A stretch of DNA of 6,129 nucleotides from Bacillota bacterium (lineage in GTDB: Bacteria; Bacillota; UBA4882; JAAYXC01): assembly GCA_012516115.1 (NCBI GenBank), contig JAAYXC010000072.1:1-6129 (forward strand), read 5' to 3'. The position numbers and the translations under genes were made by a program. Positions 1 through 6,124 of this stretch are shown piece after piece (within the stretch, counting starts at the first letter, position 1; every line of letters begins with the position of its first letter). The notes beneath the pieces are model-generated. The model searched no databases and was not told the DNA's origin. It was given only the letters and a program-made list of their open reading frames with translations.

Positions 1-2281
1 AGATACGGGTGACGGTAAAACCATCCCATTCCGGCGGGATACATGGGTCGATCCTCAACCCGTCATAATCGGGCCTGATCCCCAAGATGTATTGGGAAAC
101 CGCGACGAAAGCCCACGAGGCGGTACCGGTAAGCCAGGAGTTCTTGGCCTCGCCGTGGCGCGGCGCGTCTTTGCCCGCCACCATCTGGGCGTAACAATAC
201 GGTTCGGTCAGGTGGATTTCGCTTTGGTGGTCGAGATAGACCGGGGTAATCCGCCGGAAGAGGTCGAAGGCCCGCCCGCCCCGGCCGAGGATGGTCTCGG
301 CAATGATGATCCAGGGGTTATTATGGCAGAAGATCCCGGCGTTCTCTTTGTATCCCGGGGGGTAAGAACTAATCTCCCCGAGCTCCGGATGGTATTCGCT
401 ATACGCCGGCTGCTGGAGGACGAGGCCGTAAGGGGTCTCGAGATGCTCGGCCACCGCATCCAGCGCCGCCCGGGCACGGCCGTCCGCCAGACCCAGCCCG
501 GCCATGACTCCGAACCCCTGGGTCTCGATGAAGATCCGGCCTTCCTCGTTTTCACGGCTGCCAACTTTACGGCCGAGATGGTCGTAGGCGCGGAGGAACC
601 ACCGGCCGTCCCAACCGTACTCTTCCATCGCCTTCCGCATCTCGGCCAAGGCGCGTTCGGCCCGTTCTGCCTCGGCGATAAGTCCCTTCCGGCGGCAGAT
701 CTCCACGTACTCCGGCCCGATAAAGAGGAACATCGCGCCGATCAGGACCGACTCGGCCCGGTCGCCCGGGGTGCCTTTAATGAGCTGGAACGATTCGTCC
801 GGCGTGGTAGAGAAACAATTCAGGTTCAAACAATCGTTCCAGTCGGCCTGGCCGATTAGGGGTAGACCATGGGGACCGCGGTTGTTGATGACGTGGTCGA
901 AGGCCCGCCGGAGATGTTCGAGCATCGTCCCGGTGGTCTTGGGGTCGCTGTTATAGGGGACGACCTCATCTAGGATGCTCCAATCACCGGTTTCCTTAAG
1001 ATAGGCCGCGGTGGCCAAGATCAGCCAGAGCGGATCGTCGTTGAAACCGCTCCCGATCTCGTGGTTCCCCCGTTTGGTCAAAGGCTGGTACTGATGGTAG
1101 GCCCCGCCGTCAACGAGCAGCGTGCTCGCCAGGTCGAGCAGGCGCTCCCGCGCCCGTTCCGGGATCTGGTGAACGAAGCCCAAAAGATCCTGATTCGAGT
1201 CGCGGAAACCCATCCCGCGGCCGATGCCCGACTCGTAATAAGAGGCCGAGCGGGACATATTGAAGGTCACCATGCACTGATATTGGTTCCAAATGTTCAC
1301 AGTCCGCATCAACCGCTCAACCGGGTGGACGAGCCGGAAACGGCCGAGGAGGTTTTCCCAGGCCCGGCCGAGGGAGGCCAAAGCCTCCTCGACCTCTTCA
1401 GGCCGGGAGAAACGGGCCATAAGGTAGCGGGCTTTCTCTTTATTGATGATCCCTTTGGCCGCCCATTTCTCCTCCGGCGCGTTCTCCACGTAACCGAGGA
1501 TAAAGATGAACGTCTTCTCCTCCCCGGGAGCCAGCTCCACTCGAAGATGATGGGAGGCCACCGGAGCCCATCCGCTGGCGAGCGAGTTCAAAGTCCGGCC
1601 CTCGAGAACCGCCCGGGGATTATGGAGTCCCCGATAAGGGCCCAAAAAACTCTCACGGTCCGTTTCAAACCCCACAATAGGAGCATTTACGCCGTAAAAA
1701 GCGTAGTGGTTTCTCCGTTCACGGTATTCGGTCTTATGGTAGATTACCGGGCCCTCGACCTCCACCTCGCCGGTGCTCAGGTTCCGCTGGAAGTTGGTCA
1801 TATCATCCATGGCATTCCAGAGGCACCATTCGATAAAGGAAAAGACCTCGATCTCCTTTTTGGTTGTCCCTTCGTTCCGCAGGCGCAGACGATGGATCTC
1901 CGCGTTCGTCCCCAGCGGGACGAAGAAGAGGACCTCGGCGCGGAGGCGGGAGCGTACGCCGGTAATCTTGGTATAACCCAGGCCGTGTCGGCACTCATAA
2001 AAATCGAGCTCGCTCTGGACCGGCTGCCAACCGGGGTTCCAGATCTCAGGACCATCCTTTATATAGAAATAACGGCCGTTACCGTCGAGGGGGATGTTGT
2101 TGTACCGGTAGCGGAGGATCCGACGGAGTCGGGCGTCTTTGAAGAAACAATAACCACCGCCGGTATTGGAGATAAGGCCGAAGAATTCTTCCATCCCGAG
2201 ATAGTTGATCCAGGGTAGCGGTGTGCGCGGGGTGGTGACCACGTACTCCCTTGCCGTGTCATCGAAGTAACCGTATTTCAT
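1..2281 (-). CDS. GH94 cellobiose phosphorylase (partial, C-terminus off window)
   Basis: Cytoplasmic enzyme that splits cellobiose with phosphate into alpha-glucose 1-phosphate and glucose (EC 2.4.1.20). I translated the minus strand by hand from the ATG at 2281-2279: 760 codons run without a stop to the left edge. Family members have about 810-820 residues, so roughly 50 are missing. The N-terminus MKYGYFDD and long conserved blocks match, from memory, the Clostridium thermocellum enzyme. Motifs: GRGMGFRDSNQD (355-365), GQADWND (477-483) with D483 as the likely general acid (D490 in the Cellvibrio gilvus enzyme), W481, E646 and H653 in KENAGIFCHNN, and T718-G719 in NSWLTGT; R344 and H653 fit the phosphate site by spacing. 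There is no signal peptide. Layout follows GH94: N-terminal beta-sandwich, linker helices, then an (alpha/alpha)6 barrel from about 320. Cellobiose is preferred over cellodextrin or chitobiose because the whole sequence follows cellobiose phosphorylases. The gene lies 240 bp after GH9 and may have its own control. Confidence 0.5.
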   Translation of the reverse strand, partial: MKYGYFDDTAREYVVTTPRTPLPWINYLGMEEFFGLISNTGGGYCFFKDARLRRILRYRYNNIPLDGNGRYFYIKDGPEIWNPGWQPVQSELDFYECRHGLGYTKITGVRSRLRAEVLFFVPLGTNAEIHRLRLRNEGTTKKEIEVFSFIEWCLWNAMDDMTNFQRNLSTGEVEVEGPVIYHKTEYRERRNHYAFYGVNAPIVGFETDRESFLGPYRGLHNPRAVLEGRTLNSLASGWAPVASHHLRVELAPGEEKTFIFILGYVENAPEEKWAAKGIINKEKARYLMARFSRPEEVEEALASLGRAWENLLGRFRLVHPVERLMRTVNIWNQYQCMVTFNMSRSASYYESGIGRGMGFRDSNQDLLGFVHQIPERARERLLDLASTLLVDGGAYHQYQPLTKRGNHEIGSGFNDDPLWLILATAAYLKETGDWSILDEVVPYNSDPKTTGTMLEHLRRAFDHVINNRGPHGLPLIGQADWNDCLNLNCFSTTPDESFQLIKGTPGDRAESVLIGAMFLFIGPEYVEICRRKGLIAEAERAERALAEMRKAMEEYGWDGRWFLRAYDHLGRKVGSRENEEGRIFIETQGFGVMAGLGLADGRARAALDAVAEHLETPYGLVLQQPAYSEYHPELGEISSYPPGYKENAGIFCHNNPWIIIAETILGRGGRAFDLFRRITPVYLDHQSEIHLTEPYCYAQMVAGKDAPRHGEAKNSWLTGTASWAFVAVSQYILGIRPDYDGLRIDPCIPPEWDGFTVTRI

Positions 2282-2292
2282 CTTGGCGCCAT
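2278..2292 (-). other. Four-codon leader ORF overlapping the GH94 start
   Basis: Just before the GH94 start the minus strand reads ATG GCG CCA AGA TGA (Met-Ala-Pro-Arg-stop). Its stop overlaps the GH94 ATG as ATGA in another frame. The G-run at 2296-2301 is only 3 bases from this ATG and 14 bases from the GH94 ATG, so it is poorly placed for both. It may be chance, or it may support translational coupling. No coding evidence exists beyond the arrangement itself. Confidence 0.5.
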
Positions 2293-2295
2293 TTT

Positions 2296-2301
2296 CCCCC
2301 C
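2296..2301 (-). promoter_or_regulatory. Putative ribosome binding site of GH94, unusually distant
   Basis: The minus strand has AGGGGGGA, a G6 run, 14 bases before the GH94 ATG at 2281. It is the only Shine-Dalgarno-like sequence nearby. The usual spacing is 5-10 bases, so initiation may be weak or depend on structure or coupling. No start codon lies in frame between it and the ATG, and the N-terminus beginning at this ATG matches the family, so the start is still the best choice. Confidence 0.5.
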
Positions 2302-2323
2302 TATGAAAGGTTAAACTTTTTTT

Positions 2324-2342
2324 CGAAGAAGAAAATTCTTCG
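2324..2342. repeat. Hairpin, 7-bp stem, next to a T/A run
   Basis: CGAAGAA at 2324-2330 pairs with TTCTTCG at 2336-2342 around the 5-base loop GAAAA. On the plus strand a run of seven T precedes the stem; on the minus strand seven A follow it. It therefore does not look like an intrinsic terminator in either direction. It lies about 45 bases before the GH94 start and could be a leader hairpin or part of a protein-binding site. Confidence 0.5.
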
Positions 2343-2344
2343 TC

Positions 2345-2380
2345 AAAGCCGTCTTCCTTCCTGGGTGACGACGGCTTTTT
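2345..2380 (+). terminator. Terminator-like hairpin, better formed in the plus direction
   Basis: AAAGCCGTC (2345-2353) pairs perfectly over 9 bp with GACGGCTTT (2370-2378), with a 16-base loop. On the plus strand the stem runs into TTTTTA; on the minus strand it is followed by TTTGACG only. By shape it would stop plus-strand transcripts better than the minus-strand operon, yet no plus-strand gene is visible to the left. It may block antisense transcription, act weakly in both directions, or serve as a stem in the GH94 leader RNA. The large loop lowers confidence. Confidence 0.5.
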
Positions 2381-2421
2381 ACGTCTTCGCGTTCCGCATA
2401 TATCTTTGGGGGAGTCCAGAA

Positions 2422-2439
2422 CCTTCCCTTTAGGGAAGG
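2422..2439. repeat. Inverted repeat, 7-bp stem with 4-base loop
   Basis: CCTTCCC (2422-2428) and GGGAAGG (2433-2439) form a tight hairpin around TTTA. On the minus strand the stem is followed by TTCTGGAC, not a T run. The GGGAAGG arm also belongs to the longer alternative pairing 2432-2441/2466-2475, so the two structures exclude each other. Confidence 0.5.
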
Positions 2440-2475
2440 GACACCGGACGAAGAACCGAATCGGTTCCCTTCCCT
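2432..2475. repeat. Long inverted repeat, 10-bp perfect stem (14 bp with one bulge)
   Basis: AGGGAAGGGA (2432-2441) is the exact reverse complement of TCCCTTCCCT (2466-2475). After a single unpaired base at 2442 the stem can continue with ACCG (2443-2446) against CGGT (2462-2465). Each arm is shared with a neighbouring smaller hairpin (2422-2439 and 2467-2486), which gives two alternative folds of the same RNA. The octamer CCTTCCCT also occurs twice as a direct repeat (2422-2429, 2468-2475). Confidence 0.5.
2453..2467. repeat. 15-base palindrome, candidate operator
   Basis: GAACCGA-A-TCGGTTC has two perfect 7-base arms around one central base (2453-2459 and 2461-2467). Such short symmetric sites are typical of dimeric repressors, and sugar operons often use them, but I do not recognise the protein that would bind. 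It overlaps the larger inverted repeats, so it may instead be only part of their fold. Confidence 0.5.
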
Positions 2476-2486
2476 GAAGAGAAGGG
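2467..2486. repeat. Inverted repeat, 6-bp stem with 8-base loop
   Basis: CCCTTC (2467-2472) pairs with GAAGGG (2481-2486); two flanking T-G wobbles could extend it. It is the first hairpin the operon transcript would form after the GH9 stop. No T run follows on the minus strand. Its left arm is also an arm of the long repeat 2432-2475. Confidence 0.5.
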
Positions 2487-2521
2487 GGTAGAGTGTGTAT
2501 ATTTCGCCGCGGCCGAGAAAC

Positions 2522-4201
2522 TCATGGGCCGGTAAAAGCGGCCGCGACGAAGACGAAGGCGGCATTATAGTCGATGGCCGGTTCATTAGATGAATAAGAA
2601 GCGCGTGAATCGATGTAACTGTAGGGGCCCAAACCGTAAGGCTCGGCCCCGGATTCGGCGCAGTTGTTGGGACCGCCCACCAACATACCGGGGACGGATT
2701 TGGGCGCCGTGGCATCGAAACGATGGTGGGGCATACGGACCGGATCGGACCCGAGGCAGGTCACGTAACACTTGGAAAGCGGATTGAGACCCAATACGAA
2801 ATCGAGCTGCGCCAAAGCGGCCGCGCGATAATCCGGATTGGGTTGCAGCCGGTCGGCGAAAAGCATGACCATCCCCCGGGCCAGAGCTTCCTTGTTGGAG
2901 GCCCAACCGAAATCCCCGTAATGCAAGGTATAACCAAAGGCGCTGGCCTTGGTGGCGCGAAAATGCTTTTCCGCGGCCAGGGCGATCTTCTCCGCGGCAA
3001 GACGACGCAAAGCGGCCGGAACGGCTTCAGACCTCGCCAGATCGAAGAGTCCGAGTAAAGCGGCGTCGGTCCAGCCGATACTGTTGGGCGTATATCCCTC
3101 TAACCGGTCTTCGAGTTCCTCGATTTCCTCGCCGAGCAAGGTCAGCTCCGCCGCCGCCCAAAGCCGGTCCGCCGCGTCGTCGGTTTGGCCGTAGGCGCCG
3201 GAACCTTCATCATCGAAATCATCGTGTTCCCAGGCGAAACCGTGTGTTTTCAGATAATCCCAGGCGCGTCCGGCGGCATCGGTGCATCGGTCGGCATAGA
3301 CCGGGTCCAGATTCCGGAACACCCGCGCCGCCGCGGCCATCACCGCGGCGAACTTGGCCGTGGCGAAGGTAGAGATACCGTAAACGTATCGGGGACCCGT
3401 ATCTACATCGGGTCCCACGAGCGTGGGCCACCTTACACCACCGACTTTATGATAGACGGCCCCATCGGGCCGCTGCATGGTCAGGAGCCAATCCAATCCC
3501 ACCCTGGCCTCATCGAGGATATCCGGTAATCCATTCCCGCTCTCCGGGATGCGAAGCGAGCCGTCCTTGTATAGCGCAGGCCACAGTTCATAAAGGCAAA
3601 GCAGATGGGCGACGGTAACGGCCGTGGTGGAGACGTACTTACCGTAATCGCCCGCGTCGTGCCAGCCTCCCACCGTGGCCCACCTGCCGCCCTTCTCGTT
3701 GAAGGGATCCGTATACCATAAATAGGCATCGTCGCCATGGCATGCGGAATGGGTTAAACCGGTCTCGGGATCCTCCAAGGCGATGCCGCATCGCTGTAAA
3801 TAATAAAAACGTAACCCCAGCCGAAGCACGTCCCGATAGACGTCCTCCCCGATACGGAAAGGATAAGAGGCCCCTACTCCCGGAACTTCCACATAATACC
3901 GACCGGGTATACTAAGCTCGCGGAAATCACCCCGCCAGACGCGCTTACCGGAAGTAGCATCGGTAAACGGCGTCAAGCGGCCCCGAAAAACGGGTTCACC
4001 CGTCTCCTCCACACGCACTGTGAATTCTCCGGCCGGGCGATCGCAGACGACCGTTTTGGGCAGTGAAGGGAGATAACCCACCTGGTTAACGAAGACATGA
4101 GTACCCGGAGGTACGGGCGCCTCAGCGGAACCCAAAGCAGCGTTTCCGGTCAGGAGAAAGGCCACCGCCAGGCCGAGGCAGCGGGTAAAACCACCACGCA
4201 T
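2522..4201 (-). CDS. Secreted GH9 cellulase with N-terminal Ig-like domain
   Basis: A 559-residue exported beta-1,4-glucanase, probably acting outside the cell on cellulose or cello-oligosaccharides by the inverting GH9 mechanism. Residues 1 to about 27 form a signal peptide (basic start, hydrophobic LAVAFLLTG, small residues near ALGSAEA; no lipobox cysteine). Residues about 34-117 resemble the CelD-type Ig-like domain (VFVNQVGYLP opening). The catalytic domain fills 120-555: ACHGDDA (153-159), GGWHDAGDYGKY (178-189) with D182 and D185 as water-activating aspartates, PHHRFD (491-496) with the substrate-binding histidine, and SNEPAIDYN (538-546) with E540 as proton donor. D531, nine residues before E540, matches the spacing D546/E555 of C. 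thermocellum CelD. No carbohydrate-binding module, dockerin or surface-layer domain follows, so the enzyme is probably free. Some relatives of this Ig-GH9 type act as exo-enzymes, so endo or exo action is open. The ATG has a good ribosome binding site. Confidence 0.5.
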   Translation of the reverse strand: MRGGFTRCLGLAVAFLLTGNAALGSAEAPVPPGTHVFVNQVGYLPSLPKTVVCDRPAGEFTVRVEETGEPVFRGRLTPFTDATSGKRVWRGDFRELSIPGRYYVEVPGVGASYPFRIGEDVYRDVLRLGLRFYYLQRCGIALEDPETGLTHSACHGDDAYLWYTDPFNEKGGRWATVGGWHDAGDYGKYVSTTAVTVAHLLCLYELWPALYKDGSLRIPESGNGLPDILDEARVGLDWLLTMQRPDGAVYHKVGGVRWPTLVGPDVDTGPRYVYGISTFATAKFAAVMAAAARVFRNLDPVYADRCTDAAGRAWDYLKTHGFAWEHDDFDDEGSGAYGQTDDAADRLWAAAELTLLGEEIEELEDRLEGYTPNSIGWTDAALLGLFDLARSEAVPAALRRLAAEKIALAAEKHFRATKASAFGYTLHYGDFGWASNKEALARGMVMLFADRLQPNPDYRAAALAQLDFVLGLNPLSKCYVTCLGSDPVRMPHHRFDATAPKSVPGMLVGGPNNCAESGAEPYGLGPYSYIDSRASYSSNEPAIDYNAAFVFVAAAFTGP

Positions 4202-4210
4202 ACAACTCTA

Positions 4211-4216
4211 CTCCCT
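4211..4216 (-). promoter_or_regulatory. Ribosome binding site of the GH9 gene
   Basis: The minus strand reads AGGGAG followed by 9 bases and the ATG at 4201. This fits an efficient start and supports the chosen initiation codon, which also yields a proper signal peptide. It lies in the 37-base gap after permease 2, in which I see no terminator or promoter, so co-transcription with the permeases is likely. Confidence 0.5.
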
Positions 4217-4238
4217 TATCCCTTCTGTTGACCTTCTT

Positions 4239-5162
4239 TCATCCTTTAATGCTACCGGAGAGCCCTTCCATGAAGTAACGCTGATAGATTAAAAAGAGAA
4301 TGAAAGGCACCAGAATGGCGATGCAGCCTGTGGCCATCATGGCATCCCAGGGGAATTTCACCGTGACGCTCGACATGAACTGCAATTTCAGCGGAAAAGT
4401 AAAAAGTCTTTCATCGCGCAAAACGATCATCGGGATGAGGAAATCGTTCCAGATCTGCCTGAATTGATAGATGGCCAGCGTGATCAAGGCTGGTTTGGAA
4501 AGGGGTAGGATGATCTGCCACCAGACCCTGAAACGACTGGCCCCGTCGATGATGGCCGCTTCAACCAGGGCCATGGGAAGCCGCACGAAATACTGGCGCA
4601 AAAGAAAGACGCTGAAAGCCGAGGCAGCATAAGGTATGATCAAGCCCAAGCGCGTATTGAGCAGACCATATGTCCTCAGGACCCGATAGTAGGGAGCGAT
4701 CATCGTCGTCATAGGGAGCATCATGGTGGCCAAGATCATCACGAATAGAACATCGCGTCCGGGAAAATTCATAAAAGCAAAGGCATAAGCACATAATGAA
4801 CAGACGATCATGGTCAATATAATAGAACTTGCGGTGATAACGATCGAATTTATAAAGGAAAAACCGACCTTCCATTCGCTACCGAAAGCAAGAGCAAATG
4901 AATTCAGATTAAAGCTTTTAATTGTCCCGAAAAAGTCGGTGAAAATTACCGGTGGCACCATAAAGATATAAATTTTAGGAACAAAAGATACATAAATAAT
5001 CCAGAACAATGGTGCCAGGAAAAAGAGGGCGAAGATCGACAGGAAAACGAGCCCAACGGTCTTCCTCATCTTTATCCATACTGGTGGCCTTGGCCGCCTG
5101 TCATCCATCGCCACGTTGACCACTCTCCCCGTTACTACGTTTTTCACCGGGACCATTACCAT
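4239..5162 (-). CDS. Carbohydrate ABC transporter permease, MalG/UgpE type
   Basis: A 307-residue inner-membrane subunit of a sugar importer of the CUT1 class, which would pair with the permease encoded just before it and couple to a cytoplasmic ATPase. About six membrane helices are visible: 35-60, 103-130, 136-157, 169-190, 221-248 (weaker) and 277-295. The EAA loop that contacts the ATPase is clear at 201-226 (EAAIIDGASRF, then ILPLSKPAL). The end, FMEGLSGSIKG, matches the usual MalG-like C-terminus (MxxGLxxGAxKG). The ATG overlaps the stop of permease 1 as TGATG, a sign of coupled translation, and an AGGTGG precedes it by 10 bases. The first ~18 residues (MVMVPVKNVV...) are not typical of the family; M19 is a possible alternative start with a less well placed GGGGAGAG. 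The substrate is inferred from the neighbouring GH9 and GH94 genes to be cellobiose or cellodextrins. Confidence 0.5.
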   Translation of the reverse strand: MVMVPVKNVVTGRVVNVAMDDRRPRPPVWIKMRKTVGLVFLSIFALFFLAPLFWIIYVSFVPKIYIFMVPPVIFTDFFGTIKSFNLNSFALAFGSEWKVGFSFINSIVITASSIILTMIVCSLCAYAFAFMNFPGRDVLFVMILATMMLPMTTMIAPYYRVLRTYGLLNTRLGLIIPYAASAFSVFLLRQYFVRLPMALVEAAIIDGASRFRVWWQIILPLSKPALITLAIYQFRQIWNDFLIPMIVLRDERLFTFPLKLQFMSSVTVKFPWDAMMATGCIAILVPFILFLIYQRYFMEGLSGSIKG

Positions 5163-6118
5163 CAGAAATCTTCCACCTCGCCGAGCTTGAGGAATCTCAA
5201 CTGTAACAGACTGGCGATTAAAATGATGATGAACAGCATGAACCCTGCCGCGGCCGAAACGCCGAGTTCGAAGTGGTTGAATCCTTTGTAATAAATGAAC
5301 GGGACGGCAGTCATCGCCGCCCTCTCGGGCCCGTAACTTGCATTGGGGAAGATCAGGAAAGAGTATTCAAACTGCTGCAGTCCGCCGATGGTGGACATGA
5401 CGGTGACAAAAGTTAGCGCAGGGCGAATATAGGGTAATGTAATCTGAAACATGGTGCGCAAAGGGGATGCCCCGTCGATCCTGGCCACTTCGTAAAGCGT
5501 GGTGTCGACTACCTGTAAGGCCGCCAAAAGGTAGACCATATGGTAACCGGTCCATTGCCAGAAAGACGTGGCCACCATCACGGGGAGCGTATAACGTGCG
5601 TCAAAAAGCCAGTTGATTTTCTTAAGCCCGAAAAGTCCGAGGAACCAGTTGACGGCCCCACTGTCCTGGTTAAAAAGCATCTGGAAAAGCAAGGCGGTCA
5701 GGGCCGTATTGATCAGAACGGGGACATAAAAGGAGGCGCGGAGAAGGCCTCGTAACCGTCCGAGCACCCCATTGAGGATTACCGCCAGGATGAAGGCCGC
5801 GGGGATCTGGGTTAAAAGACAAAAAAAGGTATATAAGAAAGTCTGCCGCATTGCTCGGAGGAAAGTGGGCATCAATTTATTGGTGAAAAGCCATTTGTAA
5901 TTGCTAAAACCGACATAGGTACCGGGGTCGATGCCCGTGGCGTCCGTTAGGCTCATCCGGGCACCGAAGAAGAAAGTGTACAAATTGAAGGCCAGCAGCA
6001 AAGTCAGAAAGGGCGCAATGTACGCGAAAGGCGCCAGCCTCTCCCAGCGGAAACGCCGGCGGCGCCGGGTGATGGGATTAACCTGTCGTATAGTCTCTTG
6101 TTCTATCACCGAGATCAT
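5162..6118 (-). CDS. Carbohydrate ABC transporter permease, MalF/UgpA type
   Basis: Inner-membrane subunit of a CUT1-class sugar importer, 318 residues from the first ATG. After a basic cytoplasmic N-terminus (RRRRRFRWER, 18-27) come about six membrane helices: 30-52, 93-117, 127-148, 178-202, 233-256 (weaker) and 285-306. The EAA loop is at 210-235 (EVARIDGASPLR, then ITLPYIRPAL), as expected for MalF/UgpA partners of the MalG-like protein encoded next. The periplasmic segment GIDPGTYVGFSNYKWLF (62-78) is a common feature of this family. The coordinates give the longest frame, but the GGGGAG at 6119-6124 touches this ATG, while the GTG at 6109-6107 (codon 4) sits 9 bases from it; the real protein is therefore probably 315 residues. 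No binding protein or ATPase is in the window. Cello-oligosaccharide specificity is inferred from context only. Confidence 0.5.
   Translation of the reverse strand: MISVIEQETIRQVNPITRRRRRFRWERLAPFAYIAPFLTLLLAFNLYTFFFGARMSLTDATGIDPGTYVGFSNYKWLFTNKLMPTFLRAMRQTFLYTFFCLLTQIPAAFILAVILNGVLGRLRGLLRASFYVPVLINTALTALLFQMLFNQDSGAVNWFLGLFGLKKINWLFDARYTLPVMVATSFWQWTGYHMVYLLAALQVVDTTLYEVARIDGASPLRTMFQITLPYIRPALTFVTVMSTIGGLQQFEYSFLIFPNASYGPERAAMTAVPFIYYKGFNHFELGVSAAAGFMLFIIILIASLLQLRFLKLGEVEDF
5173..5178 (-). promoter_or_regulatory. Ribosome binding site of permease 2, inside permease 1
   Basis: AGGTGG on the minus strand lies within the last codons of permease 1, 10 bases before the ATG of permease 2 at 5162. 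Together with the TGATG overlap it supports this start over the later in-frame ATG codons at 5156 and 5108. Confidence 0.5.
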
Positions 6119-6124
6119 CTCCCC
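6119..6124 (-). promoter_or_regulatory. Ribosome binding site of permease 1, favouring a GTG start
   Basis: The minus strand reads GGGGAG directly followed by ATGATCTCG and GTG. Spacing is zero to the ATG at 6118 but 9 bases to the in-frame GTG at 6109, which makes the GTG the better supported start. Only five more bases lie to the right, so a second site further upstream cannot be excluded. Confidence 0.5.

Larger units (their letters stand above)
2282..2521 (-). promoter_or_regulatory. 240-bp intergenic region before GH94, rich in inverted repeats
   Basis: This is the only sizeable non-coding stretch in the window. Read on the minus strand from the GH9 stop to the GH94 start, it can form five hairpins in series (listed separately). 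None is followed by a run of T on the minus strand, so I see no clear intrinsic terminator for the GH9 transcript. I looked for sigma-70 type promoters and found only weak candidates: TTGACG at 2346-2341 without a good -10 box, and GATATAT near 2404-2398 without a -35 box at the right distance. The region is a likely leader or processing segment that sets GH94 apart from the genes before it. Confidence 0.5.

Noticed and set aside
92..859. Plus-strand open frame of 255 codons opposite GH94
   Set aside because: The minus strand here encodes conserved GH94 motifs without interruption. The plus frame has no recognisable domain, and GC-rich coding DNA often leaves long antisense frames open.
1061..2218. 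Plus-strand open frame of 385 codons opposite GH94
   Set aside because: It is long, but it is the antisense of the well-conserved first half of GH94, has no family resemblance and no convincing ribosome binding site; treated as a shadow.
2341..2346. TTGACG on the minus strand as a -35 box
   Set aside because: The position 17 bases downstream is a run of A, not a TATAAT-like hexamer, and the stretch forms part of hairpin arms.
2398..2404. GATATAT as a -10 promoter element for GH94
   Set aside because: No acceptable -35 box 16-18 bases upstream on the minus strand; the arrangement is too weak to list as a promoter.
2251..2433. Plus-strand 60-codon frame across the GH94 start and spacer
   Set aside because: No ribosome binding site or recognisable protein; it covers structured non-coding DNA.
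2282..2521. CRISPR array, tRNA, known riboswitch or insertion-sequence end in the spacer
   Set aside because: The inverted repeats are not evenly spaced direct repeats, no cloverleaf or known riboswitch core is recognisable, and no transposase gene or target duplication is visible.
2311..2715. Minus-strand frame of 134 codons spanning the end of GH9 and the spacer
   Set aside because: It overlaps the GH9 C-terminal catalytic motif in another frame, is rich in P, S and R as expected for an out-of-frame reading, and runs through the hairpins; no domain seen.
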